This document shows, in pieces, positions 9,475 to 22,877 of a stretch of DNA of 64,000 nt (its first letter is position 1; every line of letters begins with the position of its first letter). The notes below the pieces were generated by a model that saw only the letters and a program-made list of their open reading frames with translations, did no database searches and was not told the DNA's origin. The position numbers and the translations under genes are program-made. Origin of the DNA: Duganella sp. sic0402 (lineage in GTDB: Bacteria > Pseudomonadota > Gammaproteobacteria > Burkholderiales > Burkholderiaceae_D); contig NZ_JAHUWK010000001.1 in NCBI RefSeq assembly GCF_019219065.1, positions 1,210,002-1,274,001 of the forward strand. Direction: 5' to 3'.

Positions 9475-10134
9475 ATGTCCAACCGCACGCTTAACCTGAC
9501 CGACGCGCTGTATGACTACGTGCTGGCGCATTCGCTGCGCGAGCATCCAGCCCAGGCCGCGCTACGCGCCGCCACCCGCGACCACGAACGCGCCAGCATG
9601 CAGATATCGCCCGAACAGGGCCAGTTCATGGCCTTGCTGGTGAAGCTGAGCGGCGCGCGCAACGCCATCGAAATTGGCGTATTCACTGGCTATAGCGCGC
9701 TCTCGGTGGCGCTGGCCTTGCCGCCGGAGGGACGGCTGCTGGCCTGCGACATCAGTGAGGAATACACCAGCGTAGCGCGGCCGTTCTGGCGTGAGGCAGG
9801 CGTCGCCGACAAGATCGACCTGCGTATCGCACCGGCGCTGGAGACGCTGCAATCGCTGCTGAAGGATGGCGAGGCCGGCCTGTACGACTTCGCCTTCATC
9901 GACGCCGACAAGGTCAGCTACGACGCCTACTATGAGTGCTGCCTGCGGCTGGTCCGTCCCGGCGGCCTGATCGTATTCGACAACACGCTGCGCGACGGCA
10001 AAGTGCTGGAGCGCGCCGACAATGACGACATGGCGGCGCTGCAAGCGCTGAACATCAAGCTGCGCGAAGACCAGCGTATCGACATCTCGCTGCTGCCGAT
10101 CAGCGATGGCGTGACGCTGGCCCTTAAGCGCTAG
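9475..10134 (+). CDS. Class I SAM-dependent O-methyltransferase (COMT-like)
   Basis: This 219-aa cytoplasmic enzyme belongs to the family of cation-dependent catechol/caffeoyl-CoA O-methyltransferases. The SAM-binding motif is IEIGVFTGYSAL (residues 65-76). The metal-binding segment follows as FAFIDADK, then RPGGLIVFDNTL. An AGGAGATGACAGC ribosome-binding region supports the ATG at 9475. Its stop lies 12 bp before the stop of the convergent flavodoxin-like gene. The acceptor substrate is not predictable from sequence; natural substrates of this group are often phenolics. Confidence 0.92.
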   Translation: MSNRTLNLTDALYDYVLAHSLREHPAQAALRAATRDHERASMQISPEQGQFMALLVKLSGARNAIEIGVFTGYSALSVALALPPEGRLLACDISEEYTSVARPFWREAGVADKIDLRIAPALETLQSLLKDGEAGLYDFAFIDADKVSYDAYYECCLRLVRPGGLIVFDNTLRDGKVLERADNDDMAALQALNIKLREDQRIDISLLPISDGVTLALKR

Positions 10135-10146
10135 GACCAAGGCCCG

Positions 10147-11217
10147 CTACTTCGGCCGCGCAGGCCGCACACCCGCATCTGGCTTGCGCAGCTGGCCTTC
10201 GCGCAGCATTAGCACCGCCGCCGCCACCGACCGCGCCACATTGCGCACCTCCTGCTGGAACTTCTCATCCTGGTCCAGCACGGCGTGGCTTTCGGCATAG
10301 GATTCGTAATAGCCTACATAGCGATCCAGCGCCGATTGGTGGCCGGCGTCGATCAAGCCCATCCAGTCCAGCCAGTCGGCCAGGTTGCGGCGCAGGCTTT
10401 CCGTGCCGGCCACATCGCCATGCACCACCAGGCCGTAAGCGCGGCCCGCCAGGTGTTTGGGATAATCCCATCCTTTCAGCTCGATATCCTTGGCTTCATT
10501 GGCCTTCTTACCATGCGTGCTGGTCGGATCGGGATTGCCGCCGTCGGCGCAGACCAGACGGTCAATCATCAGCTTGAGCACCGACGGCGCCTGATACCAG
10601 TACGTCGGCGTGAGAATGATCACGCCATGCGCCGCCACCCACTTCTCATAAATTTCGGCCATCCAGTCACTGGTCTGGCGCTCGGCGTGATTGGGATAAC
10701 AGCTGCACGGCCAGTGGCACAGCGGCATGGCGGTGGAAACGCAGCCCTTGCAGGGGTGGATGTGCAAGTCATAGCTGGAGGTCAGCAGGCTCAGGTCCAG
10801 CACATCGGCTTCGATGTCGGCCGCTTCCAGCACTTCCCTGGCCCATAGCGTCATGCGGTAAGTCTTGGAGATCTCGCCGGGACAAGTGCCGTCGTTGCGC
10901 GCCGCGCCGATGATCAGCAGCACCCGCGAGCGCGTGGCCGCGTCCTTCTGACGGCGCTCGGCGGCCAGCAGCCTGTCGCGCGTGGCCTTCCACTCTACCG
11001 ACAAATCGTAGTCCGGATCGGCAAACCCTAGGCCAGCTTTTTGTGTGACCGGCGCCTTGCGGCCGGCGTGGTAATTTTTCCAGGCGATTTCCTCAACCTG
11101 TGCCAGCGCCTCACTGGCTGCCTCAAACGCCGGGTCCTTAAAGGAGCGCATGAATTGCAGATGAAACTCCTGGCGTTCCAGCGGCTGCGGCGCCTGTCCT
11201 TTTCGTACTTCTGCCAT
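10147..11217 (-). CDS. Flavodoxin-fold NAD(P)H-dependent FMN oxidoreductase with a Cys-rich insert
   Basis: The product has 356 aa from the ATG at 11217, chosen because AAGGAGG lies 7 bases upstream; an upstream extension to 11421 lacks such support. About 95 N-terminal residues precede a flavodoxin-like core beginning VLLIIGAARNDG (about 99-110). LTPTYWYQAPSVLKLMIDRL is a typical NADPH-dependent FMN reductase segment. An unusual feature is five cysteines between residues 156 and 173 (CKGC, then C-x3-C-x-C), which could bind a metal or iron-sulfur cluster as in iron-sulfur flavoproteins; that is inference. No operon partner is visible. Confidence 0.75.
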   Translation of the reverse strand: MAEVRKGQAPQPLERQEFHLQFMRSFKDPAFEAASEALAQVEEIAWKNYHAGRKAPVTQKAGLGFADPDYDLSVEWKATRDRLLAAERRQKDAATRSRVLLIIGAARNDGTCPGEISKTYRMTLWAREVLEAADIEADVLDLSLLTSSYDLHIHPCKGCVSTAMPLCHWPCSCYPNHAERQTSDWMAEIYEKWVAAHGVIILTPTYWYQAPSVLKLMIDRLVCADGGNPDPTSTHGKKANEAKDIELKGWDYPKHLAGRAYGLVVHGDVAGTESLRRNLADWLDWMGLIDAGHQSALDRYVGYYESYAESHAVLDQDEKFQQEVRNVARSVAAAVLMLREGQLRKPDAGVRPARPK

Positions 11218-11371
11218 ATTGGCCTCCTTGTATGAAGCCAGCTTGGCATGCTGCCGAGTCATGCTCCGTGCGCTCACGCACGCTCCTACAGGCCAACGGC
11301 GCGTGCACCTACGCTCAACTACGCCGGGCAGGCTTAGCATAGCGCTACATTTATTTGAAAGGAGACACATC

Positions 11372-11623
11372 ATGAGCCAGCCAAACAAACCAGACCCACG
11401 CGGTTTCAAACCCGGCGCCAATATGCCGCAGGACGGTTACGATCCTAAAAAACAAGGCATGTCCGATAGCGGCAATCACGCCACCGGCCATCCGGGCAAC
11501 GATAACCCGCATGCCAGCCAGCAAAGCGCTGCGGCAGCGGCCACCGCCGCCACGCACCGCGACAAGAAAGCCGGTGCGCGCGGCGACGACTATTCCGACA
11601 CCAACCGCAAAGGTAATCGCTAA
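11372..11623 (+). CDS. Small hydrophilic hypothetical protein
   Basis: This 83-aa protein starts at an ATG with a good AAAGGAGA ribosome-binding site. The composition is strongly hydrophilic, with many Asn, Gly, Asp, Lys and a central Ala-rich run, and it has no hydrophobic segment. It is probably disordered, and it resembles the small stress-associated proteins often left as hypothetical in this bacterial family. Its stop codon directly abuts the first operator-like repeat of the following regulator gene. No function is assigned. Confidence 0.7.
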   Translation: MSQPNKPDPRGFKPGANMPQDGYDPKKQGMSDSGNHATGHPGNDNPHASQQSAAAAATAATHRDKKAGARGDDYSDTNRKGNR

Positions 11624-11665
11624 TTCCATTTTACTGGACGTGGATTTCCTGTAAAATGGAAATCC
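11624..11665 (+). promoter_or_regulatory. Tandem operator overlapping the XRE-cupin promoter
   Basis: Two copies of TTCC-N8-GGA lie 22 bp apart (two helical turns). The upstream copy is at 11624-11639, and the downstream copy GGATTTCC-N8-GGAAATCC at 11642-11665 is perfect and ends on the base before the ATG. Between them is a -10-like TAAAAT (11652-11657) with a -35-like TTTACT (11630-11635, 16-bp spacer). A start of transcription near 11664-11666 would give a leaderless mRNA. This fits autoregulation by the encoded XRE protein. Confidence 0.6.
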
Positions 11666-12253
11666 ATGGACATCAATCTTTTAATCGCCCGCCGCGTGCG
11701 GGAGCTGCGCGACGCCCATGGCTTGTCGCTGGACGCGCTGGCAACCCGCAGCGGTGTGAGCCGCTCGAATATCTCATTGATCGAACGCGGCGAGAGCAGC
11801 CCGACAGCGGCGGTGCTCGACAAGCTGGCCAGCGCGCTGGGTGTGGCGCTGGCTACGCTGTTTGAGGACAAGGCCGGCGAAGGCGACGCCGAGCCATCGC
11901 CGGTAGCGCGTGTGGCCGACCAGCCGGTGTGGACCGATCCCGCTTCCGGCTATATACGCCGCAGCCTGTCGCCGGCAGCGCCCTCGCCCTTGCAGCTGGT
12001 GGATGTGGTATTCCCGCCAGGCCAGCGCGTGGCCTACGACAGTGTGCCGCACAACGCCGACATTCACCAGCAGGTATGGATGATCGACGGCGCGATGGAA
12101 ATCAGGGCCGGCGAACAGCACTGGAGGCTCGAAGCCGGCGACACGCTGGCCATGCGGCTAGACCGCCACATCGTTTATCACAACCCAAGCAACAAAGCAG
12201 CGCGCTACCTGGTGGCGCTGACCACCCAGCCGGCTACCCGGAGGGGAGCATGA
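11666..12253 (+). CDS. XRE-family regulator with C-terminal cupin domain
   Basis: The product has 195 aa. Residues about 8-62 form a lambda-repressor-like helix-turn-helix (LSLDALATRSGVSRSNISLIERGESSPT). A cupin fold occupies about 95-190, with an HNADIHQQVWMIDG strand, a GDTLAM turn and HIVYHN. Regulators of this layout bind a small metabolite in the cupin domain and often control detoxification or amino-acid and polyamine genes. The stop overlaps the start of the GNAT acetyltransferase gene by 4 bp (ATGA), so the two are translationally coupled. Two matching inverted repeats overlap its own promoter, suggesting autorepression. The effector is unknown. Confidence 0.92.
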   Translation: MDINLLIARRVRELRDAHGLSLDALATRSGVSRSNISLIERGESSPTAAVLDKLASALGVALATLFEDKAGEGDAEPSPVARVADQPVWTDPASGYIRRSLSPAAPSPLQLVDVVFPPGQRVAYDSVPHNADIHQQVWMIDGAMEIRAGEQHWRLEAGDTLAMRLDRHIVYHNPSNKAARYLVALTTQPATRRGA

Positions 12254-12798
12254 GCGCCGCAGCGGCGCCAGTCACCGTGCGGCGCGTGGCTGTGGACGAA
12301 GCGGCGGCACGCGCGGAGCCGCTGGCGCAGGTGTTGGCCGATGTATTGATTGATTGCGTCGAAGGCGGCGCGTCGGTCAGCTTTATGCTGCCGCTATCGC
12401 GTGACAAGGCGCTGGACTTCTGGCGCGGCGTGCTGGCAGGTGCGGCGCGCAAGGAACGCGTGCTGCTGGTGGCGGAAACCGCTGCAGGCCGCATCATCGG
12501 CACTGTGCAACTGATCACTGCCCTGCCCGACAACCAGCCGCACCGCGCAGACGTCGCCAAGATGCTGGTCCACCGGGACGCCCGCCGCCAGGGCGTTGCC
12601 GCGCTGCTGATGGCCGCCGTCGATCAGGCTGCGCGCGAGGAAGGCAAGCAAGTACTGGTACTGGACACCGTCACTGGTGGCGACGCCGAACGCCTGTACC
12701 AGCGCGCCGGCTGGATCAGCGCCGGCTCAGTGCCCAACTACGCGCTGATGCCGGACGGCGCCTACTGCGCCACCACCTTCTTCTACAAGCAGCTTTAG
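12250..12798 (+). CDS. GNAT-family N-acetyltransferase
   Basis: This 182-aa enzyme transfers an acetyl group from acetyl-CoA to an unknown amine. The acetyl-CoA pyrophosphate loop is visible as HRDARRQGVAALLM, preceded by the beta4 strand VAKMLV and followed by LVLDTVTGGDAERLYQRAGW, the usual closing strand and helix. It shares a 4-bp overlap with the XRE-cupin gene and is presumably the regulated partner, so a toxic amine or antibiotic-like effector sensed by the cupin domain is a reasonable guess. Its last 4 bases overlap the stop of the convergent fusion gene. Confidence 0.9.
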   Translation: MSAAAAPVTVRRVAVDEAAARAEPLAQVLADVLIDCVEGGASVSFMLPLSRDKALDFWRGVLAGAARKERVLLVAETAAGRIIGTVQLITALPDNQPHRADVAKMLVHRDARRQGVAALLMAAVDQAAREEGKQVLVLDTVTGGDAERLYQRAGWISAGSVPNYALMPDGAYCATTFFYKQL

Positions 12799-15700
12799 AA
12801 GTCAGTCTCGCCCTCGATCACCACCGGATAGCCGCTGATCGCGCGCGAGGTCTGCATGCCCGCCATCACAGCCGCCTCCACGCAGCCCGCGTTAAGGCCG
12901 GTCTTGATCCAGTCTCCGGTCAGGAACAGATTGGAGAAGCCCGATTGGTCGGTGCGCAAGCGATAGCGTGTGCTGCCCGCCACCGACATCACATAACGCT
13001 CGGAGGGATCGACGTTGGCGCGCCAATACTGCGCGTCAAAGCGCTGCACGCCAGTCGCTTCGCTGCCGTCCACCAGCCAGTTCCAGGGGAAAGCGCCAGC
13101 CGGACCGGCCGCCGCCCACAGCGATGCAATCTCCTTGCCCAACTGATTGACTGCCCCCTGCTTCGCCGCTTCCGCCATCCGCCGGGGGAAGTCATGATCG
13201 CTGGCGGGCGGATAGCTGCCGACCGGCAGCGCGCTGCAGAAGTAGGACACATTGCGCGGATCAAGCGGCGCCGGCCAGTCCTCGCGCACCAGCAGCTGAT
13301 CCATCGGTGCCCAGGTATCGTAAGGCTCGGTGAACGCGCTCAGTACCGGTTGCTGTCCATCCGGCTGATAGGCCCAGCCCATCTGCGTCAGATCCTTGTC
13401 CAGCCACACCTGGTAAGCTTGCGTCGCCACAGTCTGCACTTTTTCGGAAGTCGCCAGCAGCGCCGGACTTTGCGCCAGCAATTGCGGACACAGCACCGGC
13501 AGCGAACCGATCGAAATGCCGAACACTACCTGGTCAAAATCCACGCCGCGTTTCAGCGTCACCGTGGGCAGCGGCTTACCATAAGCCTCCTCATACACCT
13601 GCGGCCAATCGGTCCAATGCGATTCCAGATTGATGCCCTTCTCCTGCAGCAGCACCGCCTGCGCCGGATCGATCTGGCCGTACAGCGGTTCACTTGGCCA
13701 GCAATCCAATCCCTTCACAGGCACCAGCGGATCGTAGTCCGCACCGGCCAGCTGCACTTGCCGGGTCATGCGGATGCTGCCGATCTGCGCGCCGTCCGGC
13801 ACCAGCTCCTCGATCTTGTGGAAGAACTTGAACTTCACGCCGCGCTTCAGCAGCGCCTGATACATCGGCGTAAAGATGGTGTCGCCCATGCCGGCCTGCA
13901 TCTTGAACATGATGCCGCCCTTGTAGGCCAGGCCGATGCGCGCCATCGCCCGCAGCATGGTGCCAGCTTCCGCATTCGGTTTGGCGAAGTCGCCGCCTTC
14001 GTAGGCAAAAATCAGGTCGTAGAAACCACGCACCGGCGCCGATTGCACACACAGCTTCTCGTCCCCGCCATGCTTGCGCAGCCAGTCGCGGAAATCGAGA
14101 TCATTGATCACGTCGAAGCCATGCTTGATCACGCCGTCCTCAAACACGCCCTTCATCACCGTGATACCCAGATCGAGGCAAATGAACAGGCGGCGAATAT
14201 CGTCAGCCACATCCCCCTCGGCGCGCGCGATCAGCTTGTCGTAGCGCGTGTGCAGCTTGCCGCGCACGCCGGCCATGGCACCGGCCAGCGCCAGATGCTG
14301 GCCTTCGTCCGCATCTTCCGCCATATTGAACACCATGCCAGTCAAGGCGCCGGCCAGCAGCGACACATCGTCGATCAACTCTTCCACCGAGGACGTGACG
14401 CCTTCCGCCAGGTGATACAGCCAGTCAGGAATGATGCCGGTGTGATGCGGATGCGGCGCCAGTTCCATCTCCTTGGTCAGCCTATCCAGGCTGCGTATCC
14501 ATTGCTCGATCCAGCCAACCATCGCCACCGCCATCTGCCACAGGGTGATCTTCTGGTCGCCCTCGCCCGGTTCGCCCGGCAGTGTGGGAAACACAATCGA
14601 CCAGTTGTGCCACTGGTCGCCAACCTGCTCGGACAACGCCACATAATCATGCTGCTTGAACGCGTCGCGCCAGGTCGCCAGCGGCGCACCGGCTGGCCGG
14701 TCCAGGCTGGCGTAAGCCTCCTTGATCATCTTGAACGCATTCGAATAGAAGCCGAACCAGATGTGCAAGCCATGTTCCTCGATGCGTTGCCCCAGCTTGG
14801 CATTGCGCCCACTCGCCCCCTTGCCACCCAGTCGCCAGCCCTGCTGGTACACGGTGATGTCGTAATTATTCTGCCAGCCCGCCTGCCCGGTCAAATAATA
14901 AGCCGTGGTCATGGCGCTGACGCCGCCGCCAAGGATGGCGATTTTCTGCGGAGCGATAGCCGAGTTGTCCACCAGTTCCTCGCCGGGTTGCGCGGTGAAG
15001 TCGAAATTCAGGTAATACGGCAGGATCGCTTGCTGCGGTCCCAGTTTCAGGCCCAGCGTTTCGTTCAGCGGGAAGCTGTCGAAGGCATGCAGCACCGCCT
15101 CATATTCATACGCCAGCAGTTTGCCGCCGTGGATTTTCTCGATGGTGGCCGGCGCCGCCAGGATGGCCTGGTACACCGCCTTCAGCCCCGCACTGTCCGG
15201 GAACTGCTTGAGGAAGATCTGATCGATGCGCGGATTGCGCAGCAATGACAGGATATCCTTCCATCCAGCGGCATCCATATTGAAGAAATCAGGGATCGAC
15301 AGAAACAGCTTGATCGCCTCTTCAATCAGGTCCAGCCAGTTTTCCAGCGGCCGTTCTTCGCCGGACTTCTGGGTGGCCGTCACCTCCAGCAGCGGATGCA
15401 TGGCAATCCGCGTCTCCGGTGAAAATGGGTGAAAGCCCTTGGCCGACAGCGCGCAGCGCTGCGCGCTGATCTCGTGCTCGCACAAATATTTCGGATAGCC
15501 GAACAGCTCGCGGCCATTAATCAGCGCCATCGCGTCATCGACAAAAATGTGCGCCGGATAGTAGTAGATATGCGCCAGCTCGCCCTCTTCATCCATCGCC
15601 CCCACCATGATCCAGGTGACGATATCGATCTCCGTGATCCAGCCCTTGGCGTGATCGACCGGCGCCGCCGAATCAGCGTGATTCACCTGTGTGAAGGTGA

Positions 15701-15896
15701 TCAGCACATACGGCGAAATCGCCTTGAAGCGCATGCGCGCACCGGCAACGGCGTTCAGCGTGCCGTCGATCGTCGCCTGCAATTTCGCCGAATCGCCCTT
15801 GACGAAAAAGCCGTACATCTCGGAGTTTTTCAACTGCAGCGGTGCATGCATCATCACCGAGCCGCCCTGGTAGATATAGGAAGGTCTGTTCGCCAT
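12795..15896 (-). CDS. Acetoacetate decarboxylase-like / FAD-dependent oxidoreductase fusion
   Basis: This 1033-aa protein joins two enzymes. Residues about 15-305 resemble acetoacetate decarboxylase. GRELFGYPK ends in K136, which I align with the Schiff-base lysine of that family; the following residue is Tyr137 where the clostridial enzyme has a second lysine. A Rossmann FAD-binding motif starts at about 319 (KIAILGGGVSAMTTAYYL), followed by GWRLGGKGASGRN, and the C-terminal LFLTGDWIKTGLNAGCVEAAVMAG closes the flavin site, as in amine oxidases and phytoene-desaturase-like enzymes. No signal peptide is seen. It is divergent from the HD-domain gene. The substrate is unknown; a hydrophobic or isoprenoid-like compound is only a guess. 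Confidence 0.8.
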   Translation of the reverse strand: MANRPSYIYQGGSVMMHAPLQLKNSEMYGFFVKGDSAKLQATIDGTLNAVAGARMRFKAISPYVLITFTQVNHADSAAPVDHAKGWITEIDIVTWIMVGAMDEEGELAHIYYYPAHIFVDDAMALINGRELFGYPKYLCEHEISAQRCALSAKGFHPFSPETRIAMHPLLEVTATQKSGEERPLENWLDLIEEAIKLFLSIPDFFNMDAAGWKDILSLLRNPRIDQIFLKQFPDSAGLKAVYQAILAAPATIEKIHGGKLLAYEYEAVLHAFDSFPLNETLGLKLGPQQAILPYYLNFDFTAQPGEELVDNSAIAPQKIAILGGGVSAMTTAYYLTGQAGWQNNYDITVYQQGWRLGGKGASGRNAKLGQRIEEHGLHIWFGFYSNAFKMIKEAYASLDRPAGAPLATWRDAFKQHDYVALSEQVGDQWHNWSIVFPTLPGEPGEGDQKITLWQMAVAMVGWIEQWIRSLDRLTKEMELAPHPHHTGIIPDWLYHLAEGVTSSVEELIDDVSLLAGALTGMVFNMAEDADEGQHLALAGAMAGVRGKLHTRYDKLIARAEGDVADDIRRLFICLDLGITVMKGVFEDGVIKHGFDVINDLDFRDWLRKHGGDEKLCVQSAPVRGFYDLIFAYEGGDFAKPNAEAGTMLRAMARIGLAYKGGIMFKMQAGMGDTIFTPMYQALLKRGVKFKFFHKIEELVPDGAQIGSIRMTRQVQLAGADYDPLVPVKGLDCWPSEPLYGQIDPAQAVLLQEKGINLESHWTDWPQVYEEAYGKPLPTVTLKRGVDFDQVVFGISIGSLPVLCPQLLAQSPALLATSEKVQTVATQAYQVWLDKDLTQMGWAYQPDGQQPVLSAFTEPYDTWAPMDQLLVREDWPAPLDPRNVSYFCSALPVGSYPPASDHDFPRRMAEAAKQGAVNQLGKEIASLWAAAGPAGAFPWNWLVDGSEATGVQRFDAQYWRANVDPSERYVMSVAGSTRYRLRTDQSGFSNLFLTGDWIKTGLNAGCVEAAVMAGMQTSRAISGYPVVIEGETDF

Positions 15897-15979
15897 GGCC
15901 TCAAGAAAGGAAAGTGGACAATTCCTTAAGTGTATTTCAGTTCTGGCACTGTTGCGAAAAATAAATTCGGGCCCTGCGG

Positions 15980-15994
15980 TGTAAAATGCAAGCC

Positions 15995-15997
<3 letters not shown>
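15980..15997 (+). promoter_or_regulatory. -10-like box directly before a leaderless-looking ATG
   Basis: TGTAAAAT (TAAAAT at 15982-15987) stands 7 bases before ATGGAC at 15995, and there is no Shine-Dalgarno sequence. The same TGTAAAAT, then 8 bases, then ATGGAC occurs before the XRE-cupin gene at 11650-11671. No convincing -35 hexamer is visible here. Confidence 0.4.
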
Positions 15998-20739
<4,742 letters not shown>

Positions 20740-20740
<1 letters not shown>

Positions 20741-21810
20741 TATTGCTTCTCCTGTTTCCAAAAATCGGTCAGTCCAAGTTCACGCAGACCGGCATCAACA
20801 AAGCGCGGTTCCAGCAATTCCTCGACCTTCAATTGTTTGCGCACCAGCTTCTGCTGATGTGCAAAGGCCAGCACCTCGCGGTAATGACGATACACCAGTC
20901 CATCGTAGCTTGGCGAAAAACGCTCCTTCCAGGCCAGTTGCGGATCATCGTAAGCGCGCCGCACAACACGCTCGGGAACACCGGCGCGGGTGGCGTCAAG
21001 CAGGAAGGCGTCCCGGTTGGTTTCCTGTGCCGCCCAATGCTGTGCGCGCAGCCAGGCAGTGACCACCAGTTGTGTCAGCGCCGGGTTGGACTGCGTGAAC
21101 TCCTGCCTGCCCCACAATTCGGCACGCATCTTGCGCTCCGGCTTGCCCTTGCTGCTCCAGATGATACGGCCAGCGCCACGGTCCTCCAGCGCGTCGCCGC
21201 CCAGCACGAACAGCGCATCGACACGTCCAGTCGCCAAGGCTGCTGCGCCAGGCTTGATATCCATGTTCACCAGCGTGAAGTCACTGACCTTCAGGCCGCT
21301 GTCCTCAATCAGATGGCGCAACCCAAGCTCCCACGGCCGGCCACGATGCACGCTGATACGCTTGCCCTTCAGGTCACGGATCGAGCGCGCCTGCGATCCT
21401 GGCGCCACCAGCAGGAAAACATCCGCTCCACGTCCGAACGGCACCACCACTTGCGTGCGCACGCCGCCGGCATTCAGGATCACCGACGGCAAATCGCCAT
21501 ACGCGGCAAAGTCGATGCGTTTGCTGGCAAAGGCTTCGTTCATGGTGGCGCCGGTGTCGCCGCTGACCGGCAGCCACTCCAGCGTCGCGCCACGCTGCTG
21601 AAGCTGCGCAGCCAGCCAACCTTCCTGTTGGACGCGATAGGCTACGCCGCCGATGGCGGCTTTGCCGTTCTCAGTGAAAGCGGTGGTAGCGATACGCACC
21701 ACGCCCGGCTCGGCGCGAGCAATCCCGATGGCGCCGGCGGCGCTCAGCGCCGTCGCAAGCGCAGCCAGGGAAAACTGCCGCAACAGCCTGGATAACCAGC
21801 GCGTACCCAT
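20740..21810 (-). CDS. Periplasmic sulfonate-type ABC transporter binding protein
   Basis: This 356-aa protein has an N-terminal signal peptide (LSLAALATAL-like hydrophobic stretch ending ARA-E) and belongs to the SsuA/TauA family of aliphatic-sulfonate and nitrate-type binding proteins. Typical elements are FASKRIDFAAYGDLPSVI near residue 95, DLKGKRISVHRGRPWELGL near 145 and MRAELWGRQEF in the second lobe. It is closely similar to the binding protein at 26591-27658 in the same operon (shared HRGRPWE and MRAELWG), so the importer has two receptors. Start and stop overlap the flanking genes by one base each. The ligand is unknown. Confidence 0.85.
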
Positions 21811-22856
21811 CAGGCAGCCTGCCGGCGTTGCGCCAGCGCCTCCTCAAGCGGCCGTGGATCAATCCAGCTACGCACATCCACCGCTGCCGGCAGGAAGTGC
21901 CAACGATGCAGGAAATCGGCAAAGTCCTGCAAACCGGCCAGCGAACTCTCGGACAGGTCGGTTCGCAGACGCAGGTGAGCGTCTTCGCCATACGCCTTGA
22001 CCACGTTGTACTCGCTGCTATTGGTTTCACGCGCCAGGAAGCGGCGCGTCTGGTCCGGATTGGCGTGCGCCCAGGCTTCTGCGCGCAGTACCTGGTCGAC
22101 GATGGTCACTGCAGAATCGAAGTGCTGCTCCAGCAGATGCGCGTCGACGCTCAGCGTGCGTGGTGTGCCATTGTTGGCGCGGATCAGCGGGTCGGGATGG
22201 ACACCGGTGTCGATCACCGTGCGCAGGCCGAACTGTCGGGCTACCTGTTCGGCATGCGCGCCCTTGAGGAAGATCGCATCCACCTCGCGCCGCAGCAGGC
22301 CGAGCAGCTCCGGATTCTGTCCGCGCCCACCGCTGAAGACGTTGGTGCCGGCGACCTTCTCCGCCGCCTGGTCACTCTGGCCGGCGTCGATGGCGAAATC
22401 CACCAGCGTCAGATCATGCACATACAGGCCATCCAGCTTGAGTGCGTTTTCGAGACCACGCAACGCCTGCGCGCGGGAAAAGTCGATCTGCGCGCGGCGC
22501 CACAACGGCAGGCCAAAACGCCGCCCTTTCAAGTCACGCACGGTCTTGATGTCGCTATCCGGCAGCACCAGGATGCGCTGCGTCTCATCGGCCCACGACA
22601 GGCCAATGACACGCGTGTCGCGGCCATCGGCCTTGGCCCACAGCGCCGGGATATTGCCGCCGTGGCGCACCGAATTCTGCAGCGTATGGTCGAAGTGGGA
22701 TTCGCGCACTGCCTGGTCGCTGGATTCGCGTAGCGAACCAATGGCCGTGCCTTGCGCGGCAAAAGCCTGTTCCAGCCAGCCTTGTTGAACGGCGATGCCC
22801 AGGCCGGTAGGGACCGGGCAGCGGGTGTACCAGAGCGTGTCGAGTTGATTGCTCAT
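21810..22856 (-). CDS. DszB-like putative cytoplasmic desulfinase
   Basis: The product has 348 aa and no signal peptide; it begins MSNQLDTLWYTRCPVPTG. Cys13, His54 and Arg64 occupy the positions I align with the catalytic C27, H60 and R70 of the Rhodococcus desulfinase DszB, and the His-Arg spacing of 10 is the same (SHFDHTLQNSVRHGGNIP). DszB releases sulfite from an aryl sulfinate. The rest keeps the SsuA-like two-lobe fold (DLKGRRFGLPLW). It lies inside the ABC-transporter operon after the ATPase gene (21 bp gap) and overlaps the next binding-protein gene by one base. The common label 'ABC transporter substrate-binding protein' would be misleading. The sulfinate substrate is unknown. Confidence 0.75.
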   Translation of the reverse strand: MSNQLDTLWYTRCPVPTGLGIAVQQGWLEQAFAAQGTAIGSLRESSDQAVRESHFDHTLQNSVRHGGNIPALWAKADGRDTRVIGLSWADETQRILVLPDSDIKTVRDLKGRRFGLPLWRRAQIDFSRAQALRGLENALKLDGLYVHDLTLVDFAIDAGQSDQAAEKVAGTNVFSGGRGQNPELLGLLRREVDAIFLKGAHAEQVARQFGLRTVIDTGVHPDPLIRANNGTPRTLSVDAHLLEQHFDSAVTIVDQVLRAEAWAHANPDQTRRFLARETNSSEYNVVKAYGEDAHLRLRTDLSESSLAGLQDFADFLHRWHFLPAAVDVRSWIDPRPLEEALAQRRQAA

Positions 22857-22877
22857 GAAGTTCTCCTTGAGTTGAGG

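Noticed and set aside
12945..15248. A 767-codon open frame on the plus strand opposite the decarboxylase/oxidoreductase fusion
   Set aside because: It mirrors high-GC codon use of the minus-strand gene; no recognisable domain, and the minus strand has clear ADC and FAD motifs.
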